Below, one piece after another: positions 37,901-48,000 of a stretch of DNA of 64,000 bases; the stretch's first letter is position 1, and each line of letters opens with the position of its first letter. Below the pieces are notes generated by a model. The model had not been told where the DNA came from. It saw only the letters and a program-made list of their open reading frames with translations, and searched no databases. Made by a program: the position numbers and the translations under genes. Location: contig NC_133896.1 in the NCBI RefSeq assembly GCF_964199755.1, positions 65,513,142 to 65,577,141 of the forward strand. The letters run 5' to 3'. This DNA is from Larus michahellis. Its lineage: Eukaryota; Chordata; Aves; Charadriiformes; Laridae.

Positions 37901-39486
37901 ACAGATACAACTAGAAAGACTAAATTACTTGAAAAATACAGACGCTTCTCACTAGCAAGGGATATAAAAGGCAAAAATAAAAGGGTATATATAAAATCAT
38001 AGGAAGAAAATTGAAGGAGGCATGGTTATATTACACAACAGGAAAGGAGAGAAAACAAGAATACAGAAAAAGCTGCACAAAACAAGATGAAACCAAAAAC
38101 CAAGCAAAGCAAGATCCTGCTTTAGAAACAGAAACTGAACAAGCAAATATAATATACAAATATCTGCTAGCCACAAGAGTCAGGAGATTATTGCAAACTA
38201 CAATTCAACAGACCAACAACACAACGTTACTATCAGCCTCCACATATAACAGATGTTTACAGGAATTGCACAGCTGTAGTTACTCAATCTGAAAGAGTGT
38301 CACATCAGGTTTTCATCCTACTCTAAGAAAAATGCAAGCACACTGGAGAATCTAGGGAAGGAACTTTGGAGGTTTAAAAAAAAAAACAAAAAAATCTAGA
38401 AGAAAGACTGAAGCTTGGCTTCTGTAAGAAGCTGTGCAGTCCCAGCAGTGGACAGAAAATGTTGGACACTGAGAGCGCTATGGCTTCGGGAGGAAAGGAA
38501 GGGCTCAGGAGTCTGGCATCAGGGCAAGACGTTCGCAGCCATCATAAAAGAGGAAAACTCCTCCGCAAAATTTCTAATTTATATTGAACGTGACATTCAT
38601 GGTATGAAATAATCCTGTTGGCCAGCTTGGGTCAAGTGCCCAGGTTTCACTCCTCCTTGTCCCTGCACCTTGTGAGCTCGAAAACACTGAGACCTTGAAA
38701 CCTGCATACCACAGCTAGCTATAAAGGAAATATTTTCACAAATTCAGATGCTAGAGTCTTCAAAAAAAAGGCAGTTTTCCCTAGCATTAGAAGAGACCTT
38801 ACCCAAAAGTAAAATTACTGAAAGAGAAATTAAGCCTGTGTTGCTCAAACCAGGACAGAGGCCACAACTGTCTTACAAAATGATCCACTATTGTAAATCA
38901 CAGGTAAAAACAAAACAACCTTCACAATATCCCTACACGTAGACAAGTGAACATCATTTTATCTCCAACATTCAAGTAGGGAAAGCAAACACAAGACAGC
39001 GCAACTTTTCCAGGGCAATCTCCTCCCCTTCCATTACAGGGTTCATTAAGAAATAGGGCATGTTGGCATGCCTCAGCGATATGACATAGTGATGGGAAAT
39101 TAAAAAATTGGCATTAAACCATACTTAGAAATCCAGTATCTTTATGTGACTTTATCAGATGACAGTGAAAAATTTAACAGCATCAATTATTACCAGTAAC
39201 TTTTAGAACACAAGACTAGAATGGACTCAGCATGACTAACTCATCAGATTCACTACCCCACAAAAGCACGCAATCGTACAATAGAGGTTTATAAATGTTT
39301 TGTTTGATGGATATCATTAGATATTTTAACGGATAATTCTCAGTAACATAAGCCGCAAAACATCTCCTAGCGATAACTTGTTGTATACCTGGTCAGATGG
39401 GGCATGACACTCTGGAGACTCCTCCAAATGACGAGCTAGAAACATATACAAATCTTTCTTCTCCAAGCGTATGCATGGATGACTTT
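31811..39486 (-). CDS. CDADC1-like two-domain deaminase, copy A, with one in-frame stop
   Basis: Six minus-strand exons are visible: 39389-39486, 36293-36479, 35364-35780, 33446-33498, 32607-32743 and 31811-31946. All have GT-AG sites and the same phase order as copy B. The first fold has LHAV and KPCTTC (glutamate lost), the linker starts [11 protein letters not shown], and the second fold has [20 protein letters not shown] and [11 protein letters not shown]. It therefore keeps the canonical HAE and PCxxC catalytic set. The catalytic exon has a TGA at 32,669-32,671, so the gene is either recently inactivated, polymorphic, recoded, or affected by a sequence error; everything else is open. In the first-fold exon I count 28 of 62 residues identical to copy B. 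A possible further 5' exon ends at 40,527. No start or terminal exon was found. Confidence 0.78.
32607..32743 (-). CDS. Copy A catalytic exon (HAE) with a TGA codon
   Basis: The 137-nt exon aligns over 46 residues with human CDADC1 without a gap: [18 protein letters not shown] against VGCGYNAFPVGSEYADFP, and [13 protein letters not shown] against YIIHAEQNALTFR. Codon 25 is TGA, in a charged stretch that is variable in the family. Acceptor (TTTTTTTGGCAG) and donor (GTTATT, a weak one) are present. Confidence 0.83.
33826..34965 (+). mobile_element. CR1 LINE, 3' part of ORF2 and 3' end
   Basis: The translation begins [20 protein letters not shown], continues through [20 protein letters not shown] and [10 protein letters not shown], and later has a 177-codon open frame with MRLGKFSL-type and [20 protein letters not shown] motifs. 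The active-site FADD is FAND here. It is 5' truncated and frame-broken, and lies antisense in an intron of deaminase copy A. It ends near ATTGTATGATTCT. Confidence 0.93.
35364..35780 (-). CDS. Copy A linker exon between the two deaminase folds
   Basis: The exon is 417 nt (139 codons), fully open, with acceptor TTTGTCTCTAG and donor G|GTAAGT. It starts [18 protein letters not shown] and ends [14 protein letters not shown], sharing both ends with copy B's 155-codon exon, whereas the middle has diverged. Confidence 0.85.
36248..36303 (-). repeat. 34-bp tandem duplication across a splice donor
   Basis: Identical 22-base cores at 36,248-36,269 and 36,282-36,303 lie 34 bases apart. Each contains the CAAG|GTATAT donor of the first-fold exon of copy A. 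Use of the distal copy would add 34 nt and place a TAA right after the proximal donor. Confidence 0.9.
36293..36479 (-). CDS. Copy A exon, inactive first deaminase fold
   Basis: The 187-nt exon has acceptor TTTCCTCTTCAG and encodes [29 protein letters not shown] and [16 protein letters not shown]. The catalytic glutamate position is valine, as in copy B, while the zinc ligands His, Cys and Cys are kept. Confidence 0.88.
36480..39388. other. Intron of copy A, nothing recognised
   Basis: A 2.9-kb AT-rich intron. It contains TA/CA-type low complexity near 36,820-36,860 and an A run near 36,900, and no recognised exon or complete transposon. Confidence 0.5.
39389..39486 (-). CDS. Copy A N-terminal exon
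   Basis: The 98-nt exon, after CTGTTCAG and before GTATAC, encodes [20 protein letters not shown] and [12 protein letters not shown]. It matches copy B's exon ([20 protein letters not shown]) in place and phase, and human CDADC1 IPRLSKVNLFTLLSLWMELF in sequence. Confidence 0.8.
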
Positions 39487-41041
39487 CTGAACAGGTCCAA
39501 ATAAAGAGGTCATAATTAGCAGACAATTTCAAATAGGTTCATGCTACAGAAAAGACACTGTTGATTGCTGTACTTTTGGTAATATGGGTAATGAAGGCAG
39601 AGTATTTGGGTAAATATAGAAATATATATTATTTTTTTTTAATATACTGCACATACAGATTAACTGTCAGAAAACCCAAGTGAGACAGAGAGAAGTTTGT
39701 GCTAGTGTTGCCTAAGGAGCACACCATTTATTACTAAGCAACACTGAGCTGGTTAACAGCCATAAAGCAATATCATCATGCAAATAACAAATCTAACAAA
39801 CCCTACAGAAACTAATACTCAAAGAAAAGCTCCGGGCTGTGGTTAAACTCCTGCTGCTCATTCTATTTACAAAGAAGTAGGCAAATTTCAGTTGTAAAGT
39901 CTTGGTTTTGTATTATTTCCTGAAGCTAAAGAGATGTGCCTGTTTCAGTTGACTGTATTGAGATAATTAATCAGAGCAAAGAGATATAAACCATCCTCCA
40001 TGTCCTCAGCTCCAGAAGGTCTCCTCTTCCAATGAAAAGTCTTCCTTCAACTCACTTTTGAAGCAAAGCACTGTAGTAAAAACAATATACATGTACGTGT
40101 GTATATATATATATATGAACATGTAACTTGCTGATGTTTATTCATGTTTTAAAAATAATAAACATCCCTCTTCCCACATAAATGCAAACAAAACGTAAAG
40201 GAAAATCTGGTATCTTGTATTGTCAATCCCCTTTCTTTTTGCCAGCACAATAAATTTTCAGAAAAACAAAAACAATTTGTATCATCCCTGTTAAGTATGC
40301 AACTACCAGTTCAATGACAAAGTACTTCACGGTACCTTTTCTTTTAAAACACCATTAGCACAAGCATTAATTATTTCCCATTGACAGATACCTCATCATT
40401 TTAGGATTAGCTCACTGATGCTTAATGGACTTTTTTTTTCCTTATTTCATTATTTTCCACCAAAACCTGATTTTCTTCCATCATGCTTATCCCCAATGTG
40501 ATAGAAAGATTCTGTACTTCACTTACCTGCAGGTCGATTATCAAGAAGCCCTCAATGATAATAGCTTTCAAGTGGCAAGACTAATGCTTTTATATTTTCC
40601 TTCTGTCCTGTGAGTCACAGTCGTGTACACTCTGTTTCACCTTTGACACTATCTTGGATCCACCCTGTCAATATTTGTATGCCATAAGGAGATTGGTTTG
40701 ATGAATTAGAGAAGTTGACAACCACCCATTGACCTATAACCGCTACAGACATGTAAAAAATGCCCTCCGCCCAACTTAAAGTGATTAATTAAAAGATAGA
40801 TTTGTACTGGTATCATTATTTAGCAATGTCCAAATCTCTAATAAAACATCTACTCCAGGCTGGGTGAACTCGCGAGAAATTGGACAGTCTAAATACCTCC
40901 GATTTTATGATGTATATTCCCCTCTGGAATATAGTCTGTCCACAGTTACCTAGGTAATCAATATACAAAGCAGGACTGCCCAAGATTGGAAGGGCTTGTT
41001 ACAAAACTGATGTCATTTCTCTTAATATTATTTTCTCTACT
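39487..41041. other. 5' flank of copy A
   Basis: AT-rich sequence with a short TA repeat at about 40,101-40,116. A strong minus-strand donor (CTGCAG|GTAAGT) at 40,527 could end a small exon that joins in phase to 39,486, but its acceptor is poor, so it is not called. Confidence 0.4.
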
Positions 41042-41253
41042 CAGTGTCTTCAGATGTCTTTTACTTGCCTATGAACTTCCTCGTTCCTCTCAGCTGTATT
41101 GTTAGTTGAAGTAAGTCACTTCTGCTGTCACGGCAGCATGGAGTGAAAGGCCTGCACCAGTCACCTGATGCTTCAAGGAACTGGCAGTCCAAGAAAAACA
41201 ACGTTTGTGGTGCTGTTTTTCTAGCATTTTCAAGAACTGTTCACTCTTTTTGA
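41042..41253 (+). repeat. Upstream copy of a ~205-bp direct repeat
   Basis: Starting CAGTGTCTTCAGATG, this segment matches 43,539-43,745 base by base at about 90% by eye, including GGCAGCATGGAG and ACCTGATGCTTCAAGGAACT. The second copy adjoins the YARS2 CpG island. It is not a transposon I recognise. Confidence 0.85.
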
Positions 41254-41309
41254 CTGACTTCCTGCTTTGGTTTAACAAAACAAGCCTACTGCAATTTAGT
41301 AAGAAGAAC

Positions 41310-42893
41310 CACCCACTGTAGGAGAAGATCAGGTTCGGGACCATCTGAGGAACCTGAAAGTGCATAAGTTCATGGGACCAGATGAAATCCATCCACAGGT
41401 CCTGAGGGAGCTGGCAGATGAAGTTGCCAAGCCACTTTCCATTATATTTGAAAAGTCGTGGCAGTCTGGTGAAGTTCCTGCTGATTGGAAAAGGGGAAAC
41501 GTAACCCCCATTTTCAAAAAGGGAAAAAAGGATGACCCAGGGAACTACAGACCGGTCAGTCTCACCTCTGTACCTGGCAAGATCATGGAGCAGATCCTCC
41601 TGGAAACTCTGCTAAGGCACGTGGAAAATAAGGAGGTGATTGGTGATAGCCGACATGGTTTCACCAAAGGCAAATCATGCCTGACAAATTTGGTGGCCTT
41701 CTATGATGTTGCCACAGCATTGGTAGATAAGGGGAGAGCAACTGACATCATCTACATGGACTTATGCAAAACAGTTGACACTGTCCCGCAAGACATCCTG
41801 GTCTCTAAATTGGAAAAGCATGGATTTAATGGATGGACCACTCGGGGGACAAGGAACTGGCTAGATGGCCACACTCAAAGGGCTGCAGTCAATGGCTCAA
41901 TGTCCACATGGAAACCAGTGACGAGTGGCATTCCTCAGGGGTCTGTACTGGGACCAGTGCTGTTTAACATCTTTGTTGGTGACATGGACAGTGAGGTTGA
42001 GTGCATCCTCAGCAAGTTTGCTGATGCCACCAAGCTGTGTGGCACGATCGACACACTAGAGGGAAGGGATGCCATCCAGAGGGACCTTGACAGGCTTGAG
42101 AGGTGGGCCTGTGCGAACCTCATGAAGTTCAACCAGGCCAAGTGCAAGGTCCTGCACCTGATGGCAATCCCAGGCCCAAATACAGGCTGGGCGGAGAACG
42201 GTTTGAGAGCAGCCCTGAGGAGAAGGACTTGGGGGTGCTGGTGGACAAGAAGCTCAACATGAGCAGGCAACACACACTTGCAGCCCAGAAAGCCAACCAC
42301 ATCCTGGGCCACATCAAAGAAGTGTGGCCAGCAGGTCGAGGGAGGTGATTCTGCCCCTCTACTCTGCTCTGGTGAGACCCCACCTGGAGCATCGACTCCA
42401 GCTCTGGAGTCCTCACCACAAGAAGGACATGGACCTGTTGGAACGGCTCCAGCAGAGGGCCACGAAGATGATCAGAGGGCTGGAGCACTTATGCTATAAG
42501 GACAGGCTGAGAGAGTTGGGGCTGTTCAGCCTGCAGAAGGCTCCAAGGAGACCTTATAGCTGCCTTCCAGTACCTAAAGGTGGCCTACAGGAAGGATGGG
42601 GAGGGACTCTTTATCAGGGAGTGTAGTGATAGGACACGGCATAATGGCCTCAAACTGAAAGAGGGGAAATTTACATTGGATATCAGGAAGAAATTCTTTA
42701 CTGTAAGTATGGTGAAGCACTGGAACAGGTTTCACAGGGAAGTTGTCAATGCCCCATCCCTGGAAGTGTTCAAGGCCAGGCTGGATGGGGCTTTGAGCAG
42801 CCTGGTCTAGTGGGAGGTGTCCCTGCCCATGGCAGGGGGGTTGGAACTGGATGATCTTTAAGGTCCCTTCCAACCTGAACCATTCTGTGATAC
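41310..42893 (+). mobile_element. CR1 LINE with a 300-codon reverse transcriptase frame
   Basis: An open frame at 41,360-42,262 encodes CR1 reverse transcriptase: [77 protein letters not shown] and [11 protein letters not shown]. The catalytic FADD is FADA, so the enzyme would be dead even where the frame is open. Further frame changes occur after 42,180. The 3' end is CCATTCTGTGATACTG. It is 5' truncated, 1.6 kb long and the longest CR1 here. Confidence 0.95.
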
Positions 42894-42981
42894 TGCAAAA
42901 AACTTTGGAAAACCCATATGCTTGGTACGCTTTCGTGCTTCCCTAAAGCACAGTAGTAGGAGGAAGTCAGTAGTAGTCTAC

Positions 42982-43001
42982 AAAAAAAAAAAAAAAAAAA
43001 A
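42982..43001. repeat. Poly(A) run of 20
   Basis: Twenty A bases lie between the CR1 end and the antisense LTR. Read directly. Confidence 0.9.
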
Positions 43002-43014
43002 GAAAAAGGTGTGA

Positions 43015-43449
43015 ACAGCATGATCGAGTATAGAAAACCCAGTCAGGAACTGGGACCACACAGCTGCTTGCTCACTCCCCCCATTTGGGGTGGGGAAGAG
43101 AATTTGAAGAGTAAAAGTGACAAAAAACCTCCGAGGTTGAGATAAAGACAGTTTAACAAGCAGAGCAAAAGCTGTGCACACAGCAAAGCAAAACAAGGAA
43201 TTCATTCACCGCATCCCATCAGCATATGGGTGTTCAGCCATCTCCAGGAAAGCAGGACTCCATCATGTGTAAGGGCCACTTGGGAAGCCATCACTCCAAA
43301 CATCCCTCCCTTTCTTCTTCTTCCTCCAACTTTATATACTGAGCGTGGAATACTCCTTTGGTCAGTTGGGGTCAGCTGTCCCAGCTGTGTCCCCTCCCAA
43401 ATCTTTGTGCACCTCCAGCCTACTTGCTGGCTGGGGTAAAACCATGACA
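43015..43449 (-). mobile_element. Antisense LTR, short variant of the 19-kb and 59-kb family
   Basis: On the minus strand it starts TGTCATGGTTTTACCCCAGC, runs through AGTATATAAAG and GGAGATGGCTGAACAC, and ends around 43,015-43,020. Compared with the other two LTRs it lacks about 120 bases just inside the 5' end (the block with GATGGAG...CTTGCTAGC). No internal viral region is attached. It is a fossil solo LTR, possibly a distinct subfamily. Confidence 0.8.
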
Positions 43450-43538
43450 AGAACTTACAAACTCCAGAATTTATAAACTTTAAAAGTCTGAGCCTGTTTT
43501 GAACACTGTCTTGGGGGGATTTAATAGAAAGTTGTTTT

Positions 43539-43745
43539 CAGTGTCTTCAGATGTCTTTTACTTGCCCGTGAACTTCCTCGTTCCTCTCAGCTGTATTGTT
43601 AGTTGAAGTCAGTCGCTTCTGCTGTCACGGCAGCATGGAGAGAAAGGCTTCCACCAGTCACCTGATGCTTCAAGGAACTGCCAGCCCAAGAAAAACGATG
43701 TTTGTGGCGTGATCTTTCTCGTGTTCTCCAGAGCTGTTCACTCCT
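43539..43745 (+). repeat. Downstream copy of the ~205-bp direct repeat
   Basis: Partner of 41,042-41,253, starting at the same base CAGTGTCTTC. This copy runs straight into the GC-rich sequence upstream of YARS2, so it is probably in the ancestral place. Confidence 0.85.
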
Positions 43746-45010
43746 CGTCGGTGAGAGGAGCAGGAAAGGCCTCGACTGCTGAGAAACAACTCAAACCGCC
43801 GGAGCGCTCCCAGCAGCGCCCCTGCCCCACGCAGGCAGCACCGCACCAGCTCAGCCCCATCACAGCCCAAACCCCGACAGCCCTAACGCCGCAATGTTAC
43901 TAATTGAAGCATTAATCTGGCGTCCCTTCTGCCCGACGCCCTACTCAAAGCTGAAGGCCGCATTTCCAATGTGTGTATTTGAGCCCGAAAGCAGTCTGAA
44001 ATGCCCGTATTTCGGGTTGGGTTGGGTTGCGGGGGGAACGAAAGAGGACCCAACGCATCCCGTTTCTGTGTGCACCTCCTTTTAACAACAGCCTTTGGCT
44101 CTCTGCCCGTTAAACGGCGGCTCGGGGAGCCCCGCCCCGCTCCCAGCCTCCCCCGCGGCAAGATGGCGGCACCGGCACTGAGGCAGCGTTGCGGCCGGGT
44201 GGCGGGGTTGTTGGGCGGCCCGCTCCGGGCCCCGCCGCCCCCTCTCCGGCGGCGAGCCCACCACCAGCAACAGCAGCCGCGGCGGGCCCGGGGCACCGGC
44301 GGTCTGCTGGCGGCGCAGTGCGAGCGCGGCCTCTTCCAGGAGGTGTTCCCGGCGCAGAGCGCGGAGGAGCAGCTGCCGGGGCTGCTGGAGCCAGGCCGTC
44401 CCCCCCTCACCGCCTACTGCGGCTTCGACCCCACCGCCGACTCGTTGCACGTCGGGCACCTGCTGCCCGTCATGGGGCTCCTCCACTTCCAGCGGGCCGG
44501 CCACAACGTTATCGCTGTGGTGGGAGGCGCCACGGCGCGGCTGGGGGACCCCAGCGGCCGGGAGCGGGCGCGGGAGGCGCCGTCGGCCGAGCGGGTGCGG
44601 GAGCAGGCGCGGGGTCTGCGGGCCGGGCTGGAGCGGCTCTTCGGCAACCACCGGGAGCTGTTCTGGGGAGCGGGCGGCGGGCGGCTGGGGCAGGCGGAGC
44701 TGCTGGATAACGACTGGTGGCTGGGCCGGCAGCCGCTGCTCGACTTCCTCGGCGGAGCGGGCGGCCGGCTCCGCATGGGGACGCTGCTGAGCCGGCAGAG
44801 CTGCCAGGCGCGGCTGCGCAGCCCCGAGGGCATGAGCCTGGCCGAGTTCCTCTACCCGGCGCTGCAGGCCTACGACTTCCTCCACCTCTACCGCCACCAC
44901 GGCTGCCGAGTCCAGCTGGGGGGAGCCGACCAGATGGGCAACATCATGTCCGGCTACGAGCTCGTCAGCAAGTACGGGGGGGGAAACCCGTGCCGGGAGG
45001 GCGGGCAGCG
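43730..45010. promoter_or_regulatory. CpG island at the YARS2 promoter and first exon
   Basis: GC- and CpG-rich DNA starts near 43,730, becomes extreme from about 44,100 and ends shortly after exon 1. CpG-island promoters are often bidirectional; deaminase copy A points away from it on the minus strand, so a shared head-to-head promoter is possible. No TATA box was seen upstream of the YARS2 ATG. Confidence 0.7.
44163..44971 (+). CDS. YARS2: YARS2 exon 1
   Basis: 809 nt, encoding the targeting sequence and most of the catalytic domain, ending SGYELVSK with a donor AA|GTACGG. The donor runs into eight G bases. Extremely GC-rich and Arg/Gly/Ala-rich, including a HHQQQQ stretch near residue 35. 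Confidence 0.95.
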
Positions 45011-48000
45011 CGGGGTCCGGTGGTGATGCTCGGGGTCAGGGTGTTGGGTGTCCTGGCTCTGTGTAACTTCGTGTTGGCAGCCCCTAAAGCAGTACAAGTC
45101 ACCTCAGAAAGTTGGCATTACACAAAAATGGCCTCAAGTTGCACCAGGGGAAGTTTAGATTGCATAGTGGGAAAAAATTTTACACCAAAAGGATTATCAA
45201 ACACTGGAACAGGCTGCCCAGGGAAGTGGTGGAATCACCATCCCAAAAGGTATTTAAAAGACGGGTAGATGTGGTGCTGAGGGACATGGTTTAGTGATGG
45301 TTTTGTCAGAGTTAGGTTGATGGTTGGACTTGATGATTAGAAAGATCACTTCCAACCTAGACAGTTCTATGATTCTATGAAAACTATGGGATTTGAGAAG
45401 AATAGTTAATCGTCCTGACCATAAGCTTGGCACATATGTACAATTTGTGCATGGTTTTAAGCCTTTTCCGTGAAATATTAATGAATTTTTAACAAACAGG
45501 GTGGGTTCTTGTATTTGTGAATCCAAGAACCAAAACCAAATATCCTGAAACATGGCACAAATCAAGACAAGCTTTGTGCTGGCAAACACATTTCTAGTGT
45601 AATCCCATCAAAGTGGAGGCAGTTGTGGTATATTGACAAAGATGGTTGCATTTCTTCTTAGAAATAAAATGAGACATGATGATAATGAGCTTTAGCTTAT
45701 TCACCAAATTTGCTGTGAGTCTTAGAAAATTCGCAGAAGTATACAAGCCAATCAGTGAGTATGTGGCAGTTCTTCTACTGCAGTTCATGCTTGACTATTA
45801 CAAGACAGAGAGCCTTACAAGTGTCCCAGCCACATGAGCAGCTTCAATTAGTGCTCACAGCAAAAGATGAAAGGTACAGGACATACAAATTTGCTAGTGC
45901 TGTTGCTCATGAAAGTACATATTTAAAGTATCTAAACTTCTTCATTACACACAAAAGAAATTACATTTTTAAGTTCCAGGTTGTTTTTTTCCCTAAAGCA
46001 CTATTCACAAAACAGCGTTCTGGCATCTTTTGCCCCTCATCTCCCTGTCTTATTGAACTGCTTTGTATCAAAGATAGAATCTTAGGGAATGCTTGGATTT
46101 TAGTCAGCTTTACCAAGATGTGATTATTTTTTAACGTGCAGCGACTTTTCCCTTTCTCAGGATGACAGGAACAGATGTGTTTGGAATTACTGTACCTCTT
46201 ATTACCAGTACTACTGGAGATAAACTGGGAAAGACTGCTGGCAATGCAGTTTGGCTAAACAGAGATAAGACTTCTCCATTTGAGCTGTATCAGTTTTTTG
46301 TTAGACAACAAGATAATGTAGTTGAAAAGTGAGTAGTTTTTCTTCATCTTGCTTTTTGTCATTGTTTATAAAACCTTATCCTAACTGTTTTCTGTAACTG
46401 TTTCATTTGGATATGCGCAACACAAACTCCCTGTAGAAGTACGTGTTAATTACAACTACATTCATTACATAAACAGGCATGACCGGTTCCTTTGTATAGA
46501 GGATAGTGGGACTTGTCTCCGTATTCTGGCATATGCATCATAAAATTAGAATGTGGATGAACAAACAAGTAAAGCTTAGCACACTTTGTTCTGCCAGTGA
46601 GGTGACTTTATCTTAGGAGGTATGTTAGTTTCAGTACTGTAACATCGCAGTATCAAATGAAAACTCTCCTGCACATCGATAAGCAACTGCAGCTTAATGG
46701 ATAGTAATTACTATTGGATAGTAATGGATGTAATACTATCCAATGTATGTAATGGATGTAATTACTATCCAATACTACTGGATAGTATTGGATAGTAAAT
46801 GGATAGTAATATTACTATTACAAGTTTTTACTTAGTATGAGGTATCCAGAAATACCACATTCTGATTGCAGGAGGCTACTTTAACTGGGTATAAACAAAT
46901 AAATACAGTTCAGCTTCTAGAACTGCATCACATTAAAAACTGCATATCCCTAAGCAAATTAAAATAGCGCCTTGTTAAGAAAAAGCCAAGAAGTTCATCT
47001 TTATATTTGTATTAACTGTCTAGATTAGTGGTCTCCAAACTTTTTTGATCACGTGCCCCTATCAGTAAAAAAATTGTGAGCATTCACTCCCAATACATGT
47101 ATATTTATTTATATATAGATTATATAAGTGTACTACTAAAGTTCTAATATTTTCTTCCTGCTTCCCAATGGATCATCTTGCATACCCTCTTGGCACCCCA
47201 CTTCGGAGACCACTGGTCTAAATAAAAACGTGCCTCGGAGAGTTATGTTGTGGTAGTAGTGTTGTTAAAAAGGGGCGAAAATTATACCAGTTTAAGGTCA
47301 TGGCAGGCAGTATACAAGGTAGTATACAATAAATTTACAAGGTAGAGGTTTTCAGGGATCAGTTTTAGGTCATTGTTGAAAGTAAAATCTATGGCAGAGA
47401 AGAAAACCAGAATGAACAAAATTGACATACCTGGTCAAATTACTAGTTGCTTGTATCTCGTCAAAGGTAGTAGTAGTCAGCACTTTAGGCTATAGTTTAG
47501 TAGTGTAACTGTGGTAAAAATGTCTCATGTAATTTTTACCACCTCTGGGCAAACATACCATCTGTTTCTGTCCGTGTACAATAACTCACACAATTAAGCA
47601 TTAATTAAAAATGTTTAGATGATGGGAGGAGTGCTTGTTACATAAACGACCAATAGTACTAATATGGTGAAACCTTAAGGCTGTTTGATGTTCTTTTCAC
47701 ATACCTTGCATGGAAATTTTAGCGGATCTTTTTGAAAATTGCAGATAGGAATAATTTGCACCATTCTGACTCTATTTCATTGAAGTTAACTATTCACCTT
47801 TCTCATCTTGGAATGCAGAAGCAAACATTTCTGCTTACAGTTATAATGGCAAGTGGATTGATCTGTAAAGTAGATGGGACTGTAATGCACCAAAACCTGG
47901 AAGGATATCCAACTACTACTTAAAGCTGTAGCACATACAAAGGCAAAATTCTGAATTACTGTAACTTAGAGTAGAGGAATTCCAGTGAGCAAAACGTGGT

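Noticed and set aside
20474-39486. AID/APOBEC family as the identity of the deaminases
   Set aside because: The SW(S/T)PC motif of APOBECs is absent, the proteins have a long linker starting (I/V)YYWP, and the N-terminal exons match CDADC1 specifically.
40527-40550. Extra 5' exon of copy A ending at a CTGCAG|GTAAGT donor
   Set aside because: The phase fits and the donor is strong, but the acceptor has no pyrimidine tract and the 24 nt show no similarity to copy B's microexon.
44001-44162. Upstream in-frame ATG of YARS2
   Set aside because: The ATG at 44,163 has a much better start context and opens the expected mitochondrial targeting sequence.
43883-44900. Long minus-strand frames (175 and 272 codons) opposite YARS2 exon 1
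   Set aside because: They are GC-rich shadows of the synthetase exon without any family motif.
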